Positions 26,532 to 34,191 of a DNA stretch of 64,000 bases are shown here, in pieces. The translations under genes and the position numbers were made by a program. The DNA lies in the NCBI RefSeq assembly GCF_947500695.1, contig NZ_CANMSS010000004.1, positions 124,001 to 188,000 on the forward strand. The letters are read 5' to 3'. Each line of letters starts with the position of its first letter. The stretch's first letter is position 1. The notes under the pieces are model-generated. The model saw only the letters and a list, made by a program, of their open reading frames with translations, searched no databases and had not been told where the DNA came from. The DNA is from an uncultured Pseudoteredinibacter sp. Lineage in GTDB: Bacteria > Pseudomonadota > Gammaproteobacteria > Pseudomonadales > Cellvibrionaceae.

Positions 26532-26546
26532 ATTTGTGACCTTTTT

Positions 26547-27383
26547 TTAACGGATCTTTTTATTGCCTAAGTATTGTCGTCCAGTTACAGCAAGTGCTGC
26601 TAGCGTTAACACATAGGCGTACCAAGGTAATGTCGGAACTTGAACAGCTGGGCCGGCGGCAAGCGCTGAAGCGCTAAAACTCAAGCCTGGTATGCTGGCA
26701 TTCGAAGCCCAGCTGGCTTTGCCTGCAGGGTATGTAACCTCGCTCAAGCTAGGGTTTAGGTTGAAGGGGAGCTGGTTAATTGAAGGGCGATCACCAAGGA
26801 AATTAACCCTTTGCAGTAGATTACTTTCAAAGGCGTAATTATCCAGAATCAATAAGCTAGCTGGGAGCTTAACTTGAGTAAGTTGGTTGTTGGCAAAAGT
26901 GTAATTTCGGATATATTGAACGTTGCTACCGAGCGTAAGACTGGATATTTGATTGTTTTGGAAGGCGTAGTTTTCGATAAAAATCACGCTATCAGGTATA
27001 ACGACTGAAGTGAGTAGGTTGCCTCTAAAGGTGTCGAAGCCAATATAGGTCACTGAGTTCGGGATGCTAACACTGGTAATGCCCTGGTTTGCAAAGCCGC
27101 CAATATGAGTTACGGGCTTCCCGATGATTTGCGCAGGGATCACCACATCGTTGCTTGGGCATACCCCTACCGGGCAGCCTAGTATTTCGATATGAGTTCC
27201 TTGATCACTGTACGAAAACCCTGATACTGGATCAATAGGAGCAGCAGCACTACTGAATTGCGCGATCAGTAGTAAAACTGTGATAAACGGAACTTTGATA
27301 AACGGAACTTTGATAAATGGAACTTTGATAATAAGGGGATTAAATTTACGGACGGTAGCGAATAGCCAGCTTTTGATCATCAT
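26547..27383 (-). CDS. Leucine-rich-repeat (BspA-like) exported protein with IPTL-type C-terminal anchor
   Basis: 278 residues. The N terminus is an unusually long hydrophobic leader containing three tandem IKVPF units, ending near FSSAAAP. Residues about 85-220 are LRR_5/BspA-type repeats of some 23 residues (SIPNSVTYIGFDTFRGN, VIPDSVIFIENYAFQNN and so on). The C terminus has VPTLPWYAYVLTLAALAVTG followed by basic residues. That is the VPTLP-hydrophobic-basic layout of IPTL-CTERM surface-sorting tails. A surface or periplasmic binding protein is likely; ligand unknown. Confidence 0.75.
   Translation of the reverse strand: MMIKSWLFATVRKFNPLIIKVPFIKVPFIKVPFITVLLLIAQFSSAAAPIDPVSGFSYSDQGTHIEILGCPVGVCPSNDVVIPAQIIGKPVTHIGGFANQGITSVSIPNSVTYIGFDTFRGNLLTSVVIPDSVIFIENYAFQNNQISSLTLGSNVQYIRNYTFANNQLTQVKLPASLLILDNYAFESNLLQRVNFLGDRPSINQLPFNLNPSLSEVTYPAGKASWASNASIPGLSFSASALAAGPAVQVPTLPWYAYVLTLAALAVTGRQYLGNKKIR
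27285..27329. repeat. Three tandem 15-bp units inside the LRR leader
   Basis: AAACGGAACTTTGAT occurs twice exactly and once with one change (AAATGG). Each unit encodes five residues on the minus strand, so gain or loss of a unit keeps the frame and changes only the length of the hydrophobic leader. Confidence 0.9.
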
Positions 27384-27600
27384 CTCTTACGACCTATGAG
27401 AACAAAGGATTTAATTTTTGAGGTCGCAGACTAGCAGTGGCTGCAGTTGAGGGGTATCCCGCAGGTGAGGGGGTATTGAGGAGTGTGGGTTGATAGCAAT
27501 GAAATACGTTTATAGACTCTTACTCAAAGCAATAGCCTTCTACGGATGTAAGTATCTATAGGATTCCTGCCGCTATTCCAGATCAGAAACAATGCTAGGT

Positions 27601-28002
27601 CTATTCGATATTTGTCTTGCTGCGCTTAGTAAAAACTCCATAAAGACATAAAAGAAATACGGTTATGGCCAAGAAATCTATCAAAAAGCCTCGGCCAGTC
27701 GAAAAATCACCGAACGGCCAAGCCAATGAAATCGGTGGTGGAAGCGCCAGCCAAGCCCAGTCGCCGATTGGGCGAAAGACTTGTGATATTGGGGGAATAA
27801 GTGCAAAAACAAAGCCCCAGCTTTTATTTTTCCATATCAAGATAGCTGCAACAGCGGCGCAAAAAATATGGATATCAGCGTACAAGGCTATTTGTATAAA
27901 GCTTAATGAGCTAGCGCCGTTCTGCAGTATAAAGGGCAGTAGTGTATAGGATGCGATCAATGTGCATATGGCGAAATAGGCTGCTAATGCACGATGTAAC
28001 AT
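27601..28002 (-). CDS. Hypothetical four-helix membrane protein
   Basis: 133 residues, ATG after AAGGAAATT. Four hydrophobic segments with tryptophan-rich loops (KNKSWGFVFALIP, GDWAWLALPPP). No family recognised. It follows the M50 protease gene by 46 bp on the same strand. Confidence 0.6.
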   Translation of the reverse strand: MLHRALAAYFAICTLIASYTLLPFILQNGASSLSFIQIALYADIHIFCAAVAAILIWKNKSWGFVFALIPPISQVFRPIGDWAWLALPPPISLAWPFGDFSTGRGFLIDFLAITVFLLCLYGVFTKRSKTNIE

Positions 28003-28048
28003 CTTAAATTTCCTTTAAAACCTGGGCTATCACTGAGCTTGCAAAAAC

Positions 28049-29143
28049 TTAGGAGTTTAAAACGGCAGTAGCAATTTCAGAACCCGGTAAACCATCGCTG
28101 GCGATGCTCAAAATAATAAATACAAAAGCCGCTAAGGTAAGTAGGTACCAAGCCAGTGAAAATAGAATGCCATAGCGGTCCATTGCAGCTACCGTTTGAT
28201 GTTTAAACTCTCGCCAGCTGAACAGCAAATCCAAGGCACCAATTACAATAAAAAAGCTAAGCAATGCCAGGCCTAGCTGCAGGCTCAAGGCAAATAGAGC
28301 GGCCGAGATAATCATTAAACCCAAGTAAGGCCAGTATGAACGGCCAGAAAACACCATCGATTTTACAACTTGCCCGCCATCTAAGGGCAACACAGGTAAA
28401 AGATTAAACATATTGAGTAGGGCGCTGATAGAGGCCAATAAACCAATAAAATGATTACCGGTGACTAGATAGGCCACGTAGCTGGCTGCGCTCATTAGTA
28501 GGCCAAAGCAGGGCCCCATCATGGAGATAAAAACATGTTGCCAATGACTGCTGGCTCTATCGCCAACGGCCATGCCGCCAACAAATGGAATCAGGTAGAA
28601 GCCTTTGGTTTTTAAGCCGCTGCGTTTCATGGCCCAGACATGGCCATATTCATGAAAACACAGCACTAGAATCAATGCCAGGGCGAATTGCCAGCTAAAA
28701 ATAATGCTGTAGCCAGCCAAAGCGGTGCCCGCTAAAACGACTTTGATGGTTTTGGCGCTTTTAAATAATTTAAAAGCCAGCCCGATTAAACCAATTTTAC
28801 TGTTGCCGCTTGGACGTTCTTGGGGAGCGTGGCCATTAATTTCGTCGACCAAGCTTTCCTCAATATCCACTTGGCCTTGGTTCAACAGCTCATCTTCATG
28901 CAGTAGCATAAAACGGCATATATTCTGATCTGAGAAAATCTGGTAGCGCACGACGAGCTTGCCGAGCTCCGGGTGGCCCAGCTGGTATTCACCATAGCTT
29001 TGCAGGCGGCGTTCACTTTGCAGGGCTTCGCCATTGACGAGTAGCGTTTCCAGGCCATCGTTGGAACGCAATAGCTTAAAATTTAAATCTTCATGGCTTA
29101 GCTCAAAAATTAAGCTGTGAGTAGGCTTCTCTGTTTCGTTCAT
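28049..29143 (-). CDS. M50-family site-2-type membrane metalloprotease
   Basis: 364 residues. A soluble N-terminal region of about 120 residues precedes several membrane segments. The zinc motif HEYGH lies in LVLCFHEYGHVWAMKR and the second M50 motif in NLLPVLPLDGGQVVKS (the Asp is the third ligand). Such enzymes cut within membranes. The ATG overlaps the ancestral stop of the upstream GFA gene (TAATG), so it was once translationally coupled to it. That coupling is now broken by the inserted element. Confidence 0.82.
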   Translation of the reverse strand: MNETEKPTHSLIFELSHEDLNFKLLRSNDGLETLLVNGEALQSERRLQSYGEYQLGHPELGKLVVRYQIFSDQNICRFMLLHEDELLNQGQVDIEESLVDEINGHAPQERPSGNSKIGLIGLAFKLFKSAKTIKVVLAGTALAGYSIIFSWQFALALILVLCFHEYGHVWAMKRSGLKTKGFYLIPFVGGMAVGDRASSHWQHVFISMMGPCFGLLMSAASYVAYLVTGNHFIGLLASISALLNMFNLLPVLPLDGGQVVKSMVFSGRSYWPYLGLMIISAALFALSLQLGLALLSFFIVIGALDLLFSWREFKHQTVAAMDRYGILFSLAWYLLTLAAFVFIILSIASDGLPGSEIATAVLNS

Positions 29144-29819
29144 TAACTTTCTTCAATTTGGCTTTTATGTTTCAGGCTAGCGGCATTGGCTTCCCAGTTT
29201 TGACCATCAAAGGCCACAATCTTCATTTTGCTAGGAGGCGATTCTAGGGCCTGTTAACACTAATTTGGCCGTCACTGCCGAACTTATTTCGTCGATTCGG
29301 CAAGGCAGGGTGAGCGTATTGTGGTCATTCCACTATAGCGAGCACTAACACAGCCGAGCGATGAAATAAGTCGGCCCGAAGGGTTAGGCTAAAATCGCCT
29401 TACTCAGTGTTGCTCGTTGCTTATTTGGAAAGACCAAACTACGCGCCTCGCGCCGTGACTAAGGCGATTTTAGCTCTAACAGTGATGGCCGAATTAGTGT
29501 TAACAGGCCCTAGGCAGCGAATATTAACATCCACACCGTCCGGATTGGACCTAGGAATGTAAAAAGGTTTTATGCCGCAGCGCTTGCAGAAATAGTGCTT
29601 AGCGACTGCTGTGTTAAAGGTGTAGCAACTCAGCTGATCTTCCCCGCTGATCAAACGAAAGCGCTGCTTTGGCACTATAAGGTGTAAAAATCCGCTCTTG
29701 TGGCAGATGGAACAGTTGCAATCTTCAACTTCTGGAGCATCTGTACTATCGACTTCGAACTTTACAGCACCACAGTGACAGGATCCGGAATAGGTATTTA
29801 ATTCTTTAATTTCAGTCAT
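29143..29819 (-). pseudogene. GFA-domain protein gene interrupted by a palindromic mobile element
   Basis: The 5' part (29819 down to 29510) encodes a GFA/CENP-V zinc fold with the expected cysteines GSCHCGAVKF, CNCSICHKSGF and CKRCGIKPFY. Translation then enters an inserted element at 29248-29509 and stops at 29439, giving 126 residues with about 23 foreign ones at the end. Removing the element and one CTAG copy rejoins ...NIRCL to ESPPSKMKIVAFDGQNWEAN... in frame. The restored 136-residue protein stops at the M50 start. The family binds zinc; small thiol-adduct substrates are proposed. Loss of the C terminus probably inactivates it. Confidence 0.85.
29248..29509. mobile_element. 262-bp palindromic MITE-like insertion with CTAG target duplication
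   Basis: Ends GGCCTGTTAACACTAATT... and its complement match over 30 bp with two differences. CTAG stands on both sides (29244-29247, 29510-29513). Further internal inverted pairs: CTAAAATCGCCTTA with TAAGGCGATTTTAG (29391-29475), and an ACTTATTT region with its partner near 29360. No transposase is encoded. A 4-bp YTAR duplication is what IS5-family transposases make, so one may mobilise it in trans. Confidence 0.87.
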
Positions 29820-30007
29820 TTAGTTGGGCTTTTCTTAAGGTTTTTATTCTTACTTGGATAGAGGGAATATTGATGTTAGTCTAAATATACTCTTACTTGA
29901 GATTAATCTAAGAATAACGACAGTTCCGCTATCACTTAAGCCAAGCCGATTTCACTAAATTCATTGGCTGGTGCTTTTAAGGCGATAGCGCCTCTAGGAG
30001 ATAAATT

Positions 30008-30598
30008 ATGGCCCATTTGCGCCCTCTAGATCGAGAAGAAATGGATGATGAGCTGCAAGCTCTTTATCAACATTATGAGAACACCCGTGGCTTTATGCCA
30101 AATAGCATAAGAACTATGGCTCGCCGCCCTAATATCGCTAAGCGTTTCGGGGCTTTAAATCAGGCGGTTCTGTACGAAGGTACGGTAAGCGAAGAATTGA
30201 AGATGCTCGTCTCGTTGATTTCTAGCCAGGCTTCTGGCTGCCGCTACTGCCAAAGCCATATGGCCAACCTATCTTCCATTTATAAAGCATCGGACAAAAA
30301 GATTGCAGCGGTTTGGGAGTTCGAAAGCAGTGAGCTTTTCAGCGACGCTGAACGCGCTGCTTTGCGTTTAGCTTACAAAGCATCGCTATTACCCAATGAG
30401 GCCAGTGATGAAGATTTCGCTGAGTTAGCCAAGTATTTTGACGAAGGGCAGGTGGTTGAAATTGTGGCCTCGGTTGCTTTGTTCGGGTTTTTGAATCGTT
30501 GGAATGATACTATGTCGACAGAATTAGAGACTCTTCCAAAGCAGGTGGCTGAACGAGCCCTGCAAGAAACTGATTGGGATGTTGGCAAGCATCAATAG
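30008..30598 (+). CDS. Carboxymuconolactone decarboxylase / AhpD-like protein
   Basis: 196 residues, ATG after TAGGAGAT. All-helical CMD fold with the redox-type motif CRYCQSH in SSQASGCRYCQSHMA, as in AhpD-like peroxidases. The two cysteines and histidine could reduce peroxides, but many homologues have no tested activity. The following gene is a MarR regulator on the same strand, 159 bp away. Confidence 0.82.
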   Translation: MAHLRPLDREEMDDELQALYQHYENTRGFMPNSIRTMARRPNIAKRFGALNQAVLYEGTVSEELKMLVSLISSQASGCRYCQSHMANLSSIYKASDKKIAAVWEFESSELFSDAERAALRLAYKASLLPNEASDEDFAELAKYFDEGQVVEIVASVALFGFLNRWNDTMSTELETLPKQVAERALQETDWDVGKHQ

Positions 30599-30696
30599 AA
30601 TGGCCAAAGGTGGAGCGATGCCAATTGGCTGTTGGCGTCGTTAGCTGGATGCTTGCTAATCTTTAATTTGAATAGATATCGCAAAATTAGATCATC

Positions 30697-30738
30697 GTAC
30701 AAGTACCAGGTCGTTGGAAACACCGTGTACAAATACCA
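30697..30738. promoter_or_regulatory. Direct repeat upstream of marR
   Basis: GTACAAGTACCA (30697) and GTACAAATACCA (30727) differ by one base and start 30 bp apart, close to three helical turns. They sit 20-60 bp before the MarR start, a possible binding site. Confidence 0.45.
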
Positions 30739-30757
30739 ATAGAGGTAAGGCCGTTAA

Positions 30758-31279
30758 ATGAGTTCGTCGGAAAAAGACAAGCTACCAGAAGCCATGTTGC
30801 AAGAAGCGCAGTTAGAAAAAGAGCCAAGCTTGATTCTTAATCAGTTTTTGCCTTTTCGTCTGGTGAACATCGCTAAGCGAGTGAGTGATACCTACTCCTG
30901 GGTGTACAACCGAGAGTTCGGCCTAAGTATTCCTGAGTGGCGGATTCTGGCGCGTTTGGGGGAGCAGCCAGGCCTTAGCTCAAAACTCATTGGCGAAATC
31001 ACCTTAATGGATAAATCTAAGGTTTCTCGCGGTGTTAAACAGCTAGAAGATAAGGGCTTGCTGGCAAAAAATAAGGATCAGCAAGATAATCGCGTTTACT
31101 ACCTTTCTTTAACTGAAGAGGGGCAGCAGCTCTACCACTCTATTGTGCCGACGGCGCTGGATTGGGAGGCAGAGCTGCTTCAGGCTTTAGACGTTTCTGA
31201 ATATCGAGATCTATTCAGAGTGTTAGAAAAGCTTGATCGTCGACTGGAAAATATGGTCGATAAAAAGTCAGACTCATAA
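30758..31279 (+). CDS. MarR-family transcriptional regulator
   Basis: 173 residues. Winged helix with SIPEWRILARLGEQPGLSSKLIGEITLMDKSKVSRGVKQLEDKGLL and the wing QDNRVYYLSLTEEGQQLY. MarR proteins repress and respond to small aromatic or other ligands. Candidate targets are the CMD gene before it or the catabolic cluster at 37 kb. Its end overlaps the convergent kelch gene by six bases. Confidence 0.88.
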   Translation: MSSSEKDKLPEAMLQEAQLEKEPSLILNQFLPFRLVNIAKRVSDTYSWVYNREFGLSIPEWRILARLGEQPGLSSKLIGEITLMDKSKVSRGVKQLEDKGLLAKNKDQQDNRVYYLSLTEEGQQLYHSIVPTALDWEAELLQALDVSEYRDLFRVLEKLDRRLENMVDKKSDS

Positions 31280-32278
31280 GCGAAATACTTCATTGAGATT
31301 GCTGGTTCCGTCTCCACTTGGACCAATAGCACCACCAATAACATAAATATCGTTTTCAAATCGTCCAGCGCCAAGCCCATGCCTTGGCGTCGGCATATCA
31401 GGAAGGGCGGTCCAGCTATCTTGACTTAATGAATAACGCCAAACTTCTTTAAAAACCTTCGCTTGCGGAATAAAAATCTCACCACCAAAAACAATAATGC
31501 CGTCATCGACAGCTACGCAGGCGCTGCCCGCCTGAGGCAAGGGTAGCGGCATAGCATCGCGCCATTTGCCGCTGGCTAGATCAAATATCTCAGTATTGGC
31601 TAAATTTCCCTTGGCGGTTCGGCCCCCGGTGACGATTAATTGTTCACCCACCCAAGCTCCGGTCGCACTGTTTCGAGCGGTAGGAATTGGAGCTAGCTCC
31701 TGCCACTGCATATCTTCGGGTGACCAGCGATAATGCTGGTGAATTTCATGGTGATCGCTGCGCTTATTATTGGCTTTGGCTCTAAGCGTTTGGCCTGTTA
31801 CCCAATGAATTGCTCCATCGGGTGCATGTGTTAAAACACCCTCAGCGAGTGGTGTTGGCAGGGTGTCAATTTCAATCCATTTTTCCTTAATTAGTTCGTA
31901 GACTTTATCTTGCATGCGCCAAATATGGGTGTAGCCTCCATGGAAGCCCCCAAAGAGAAACAATCTTTCTCCGTTACTCACTAAGGTGGCGTGGTGCATG
32001 GCCTGGGGCAGTTCTGCTTCTTCTCGCCATTGATTCGATGTGGGGTTAAAGCTGTAGCAAGCTTTACTGAAATAGGGCACGCCAAGCTTGGTTGCGATGC
32101 CGCCAGCGACATAAAAGCGACCATTATGAACGGTTGGATAGATCTCTTGGATATTGACCGGCAATGCCGCTGCTGGACTTAACCATTGACCCAAAGATGT
32201 GGCTTGAGCGCCATGAAGGAGAGGGTGAAAGCTCAGAATACCTGTCGTGGAGCTGAGTATGAAATTGCGACGGTTCAT
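31274..32278 (-). CDS. Exported kelch-repeat protein with Tat-type signal
   Basis: 334 residues from MNRRNF; a GTG four codons earlier is possible. The N terminus has a twin-arginine signal (RRNFILSS, then a short hydrophobic stretch ending HGAQA). The rest is a set of kelch blades with the usual double glycine before an aromatic (FLFGGFHGGY, LIVTGGRTAK, IIVFGGEIFI, DIYVIGGAIG). This predicts a six-bladed beta-propeller in the periplasm. Related bacterial proteins include N-acetylneuraminate epimerase, but the function here is open. Confidence 0.8.
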   Translation of the reverse strand: MNRRNFILSSTTGILSFHPLLHGAQATSLGQWLSPAAALPVNIQEIYPTVHNGRFYVAGGIATKLGVPYFSKACYSFNPTSNQWREEAELPQAMHHATLVSNGERLFLFGGFHGGYTHIWRMQDKVYELIKEKWIEIDTLPTPLAEGVLTHAPDGAIHWVTGQTLRAKANNKRSDHHEIHQHYRWSPEDMQWQELAPIPTARNSATGAWVGEQLIVTGGRTAKGNLANTEIFDLASGKWRDAMPLPLPQAGSACVAVDDGIIVFGGEIFIPQAKVFKEVWRYSLSQDSWTALPDMPTPRHGLGAGRFENDIYVIGGAIGPSGDGTSNLNEVFRL

Positions 32279-32325
32279 AGTGTTGGCCACTTTTATTTAT
32301 TATGGCCGATGATTATCTATGAAGC

Positions 32326-32363
32326 GGAAAAATAAACAAAGGGGCAATATAAATTGCCCCTTT
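32326..32363 (-). terminator. Terminator of the mipA-like gene
   Basis: AAAGGGGCAA and TTGCCCCTTT pair around 6 nt; reading leftward the stem is followed by GTTTATTTTT. Confidence 0.85.
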
Positions 32364-32387
32364 ACCGATAGCTGTCGAAATGACGAC

Positions 32388-33164
32388 TTAGAAGTTGTAG
32401 TTTACACCTACAGTTCCATAGTAAATGTTTTTATCTTCAATAATTGGGCTATCCGTAATGCCGCTACCGAGACGACTATAACCGGTATTAAAGGTGAAAT
32501 CCCAGTTTTTATTAAAGCTATAGCGGCCACTAACTCCGGTGTTAAAACTCAAGCTGCTATCGGCTTTGTAGAGTGCACGACTGGCTGTTACTTCATTAGC
32601 ACGTACGCCAAAGTGATGGTCGGCCTTATCATCGCTGATCCAACTAATGCCTGCATAAGGGTTGATATGCCAGTCGCCGTATTCCATATCAAATATGTAC
32701 TCAATTTCTGCGGTTTGCCCTTTGTGAGTGTTGCTGACATCATTTAACGCCGTAAAACGTAGGCGTCCCATATCGGTAGTGTGGTTGATGTAAATTCCAG
32801 CCTCAACAGCAGTGTCTCGTTCGCGCAATCCGGCTAGTTTAGGGTTTGCACGAAACTCCTTGGCATCATGCAAAAACGAACCGTCACCGCGCACAATCAA
32901 TCCGCCGCTCCACTCGCTACGGGTAAATAGATTTAAGCCCAAGCCTTTCTCGTTAAAGAAGAAGCGCTCACCGTTGTAACGAATGCGTGGAATTACAATG
33001 CCTTCGTTATCTTCGCCGGCATAGGGGTTGTTAATAGCGCCAGCGCCAAGACCCACTACCCAAGTATTATCCGCCTGACCCGGATCTACAGCATCTTTTG
33101 CTTCTAGATTACTGGCCAACAATATACAAGCGGCTAGGGTTCCAAATTTAGCTAAGTTTTTCAT
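32388..33164 (-). CDS. MipA/OmpV-family outer-membrane protein
   Basis: 258 residues. Signal peptide ending near SNLEAKD, then NTWVVGLGAGAINNPYAGEDN at the start of the barrel, IRYNGERFFFNEKGLGLN, and a C-terminal strand ending YGTVGVNYNF with terminal Phe, as expected for an outer-membrane barrel. A motif shared with the PepSY/two-component operon lies 85 bp upstream, so it is probably controlled by that system. Confidence 0.9.
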   Translation of the reverse strand: MKNLAKFGTLAACILLASNLEAKDAVDPGQADNTWVVGLGAGAINNPYAGEDNEGIVIPRIRYNGERFFFNEKGLGLNLFTRSEWSGGLIVRGDGSFLHDAKEFRANPKLAGLRERDTAVEAGIYINHTTDMGRLRFTALNDVSNTHKGQTAEIEYIFDMEYGDWHINPYAGISWISDDKADHHFGVRANEVTASRALYKADSSLSFNTGVSGRYSFNKNWDFTFNTGYSRLGSGITDSPIIEDKNIYYGTVGVNYNF

Positions 33165-33248
33165 ACAGTCCTCACTGGTTGAATGTCATGTGTTTGTTTA
33201 TGTGGGTACTTTAAGTGACTTAACTAAACCCAAAGTTAATTTTTTCTG

Positions 33249-33262
33249 AATGAAACATTAAC
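33249..33262. promoter_or_regulatory. Shared box upstream of the mipA-like gene
   Basis: AATGAAACATTAAC, identical over 14 bases to the site 88 bp before the PepSY gene at 36.8 kb; here 85 bp before the mipA-like start. Symmetric core AATG-AAA-CATT. Likely the response regulator's target. Confidence 0.6.
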
Positions 33263-33440
33263 GAGCAAAAAAGTGATCTGGTAATTTCTAACTTGCGTCG
33301 AGTTTTAGGTGTGGAAAATAGCTGGTTTTGTTGAAGGCGGTGTGCTCATTGTTAATCAGGTTTTTATTTGAGGGCAGAGAGTGAAGATAAGGCGAATGAG
33401 AGCGCTAAATGGAGAAAGGTTAGAAGTGCGGTAGATGGCG

Positions 33441-33468
33441 GAAAAATGGACGCCCACTCTAGGCGCCC
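33441..33468 (-). terminator. Terminator after the Bor-like genes
   Basis: GGGCGCC pairs with GGCGTCC (one wobble) and is followed leftward by ATTTTTCC, 46 bp past the second bor-like stop. Confidence 0.7.
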
Positions 33469-33513
33469 TAAATTTTTTAGCTCAGATATTCTGTAATGAT
33501 ATCTATCAGTAGC

Positions 33514-33876
33514 TTAAGATGTACTTTGGCTATTTTCTTTATTATCGGAGCTCGTCAACGGTACTTGGTAGCATTGCACGCGGTTTGTTCTAGGCGAATA
33601 GAGGACCACATAAGGAACAGTCGGATTTAGTAAACTCACCGCCCAGTTACTAAAGCTGGTTTCTGTGCTTACATAATTCCAGGCTTTACCCCGACACACC
33701 TCAGAAAGATTCAATGGCGGGCTGAGTTCGATCAATCCATTAATGGTGGTGTGATGCCAGCGGCTTTCTTCCTGGGTATTGCCTTCTTGTTCATATTGCA
33801 CAAAGTTAATGCGGCTACAGGCGCTTACTAAAGTGCTTGCCGTTAGCAGCAGCGCTATCGATTTAAGCTTCTTCAT
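33514..33876 (-). CDS. Bor-like lipoprotein, second copy
   Basis: 120 residues from MKKLKS; an upstream in-frame start would hide the signal. Lipobox LVSAC. The mature part has HHTTINGLIELSPPLNLSEVC and ends VVLYSPRTNRVQCYQV. That is the pattern of the phage-lambda Bor lipoprotein family: HH near the start, a mid Cys, then Y-[ST]P-x-x-x-V-x-C. Bor gives serum resistance in E. coli; here it is the last gene of a regulatory operon, and an envelope-stress role is only inferred. Confidence 0.72.
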   Translation of the reverse strand: MKKLKSIALLLTASTLVSACSRINFVQYEQEGNTQEESRWHHTTINGLIELSPPLNLSEVCRGKAWNYVSTETSFSNWAVSLLNPTVPYVVLYSPRTNRVQCYQVPLTSSDNKENSQSTS

Positions 33877-34177
33877 AACGACACCATACTTTCGCTGTTC
33901 TTGGTGAGTAAATAAATAGAGTAATAATATTGAGCAAGTAATCATTGCTGGAGATCACGGTTTGCATCTGTTCGATTTCAGCGCCATCGCAAACTTCATT
34001 GACATCTACAGTGTGCTCACCGATTAGACCAAATAAGTAAAAGGGTTTGCTATCGACATAACTAGGCTCGGTATGTAACTTTTCGCCGCCATTTGGGCGG
34101 ATAGTTACACTGGTGCATGCGCTAATACTGATAAGGCAGGCTAAACTGATAATCCTTTGCCAAACTCTTCTATCCAC
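33863..34177 (-). CDS. Bor-like lipoprotein, first copy
   Basis: 104 residues. Signal with lipobox ISAC, then FYLFGLIGEHTVDVNEVCDGAEIEQMQT and the C-terminal TLFIYSPRTAKVWC. This is closer to lambda Bor in layout than the following gene. Its 3' end overlaps the next gene's start by 14 bases in another frame. It begins 14 bp after the sensor-kinase stop, so it belongs to the same operon. It lacks the HH of Bor (one His only). Confidence 0.72.
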   Translation of the reverse strand: MDRRVWQRIISLACLISISACTSVTIRPNGGEKLHTEPSYVDSKPFYLFGLIGEHTVDVNEVCDGAEIEQMQTVISSNDYLLNIITLFIYSPRTAKVWCRYEEA

Positions 34178-34191
34178 TTGAAACCCTCCAA

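Larger units (their letters stand above)
33165..33513. other. Gap between the mipA-like gene and the Bor-like genes
   Basis: 349 bp, no gene supported. It contains the regulatory box at 33249-33262 and a leftward terminator at 33441-33468. Confidence 0.6.

Noticed and set aside
29439..29819. Intact 126-residue GFA protein
   Set aside because: The last 23 residues come from the inserted element; the true C terminus lies beyond it, so it is treated as an interrupted gene.
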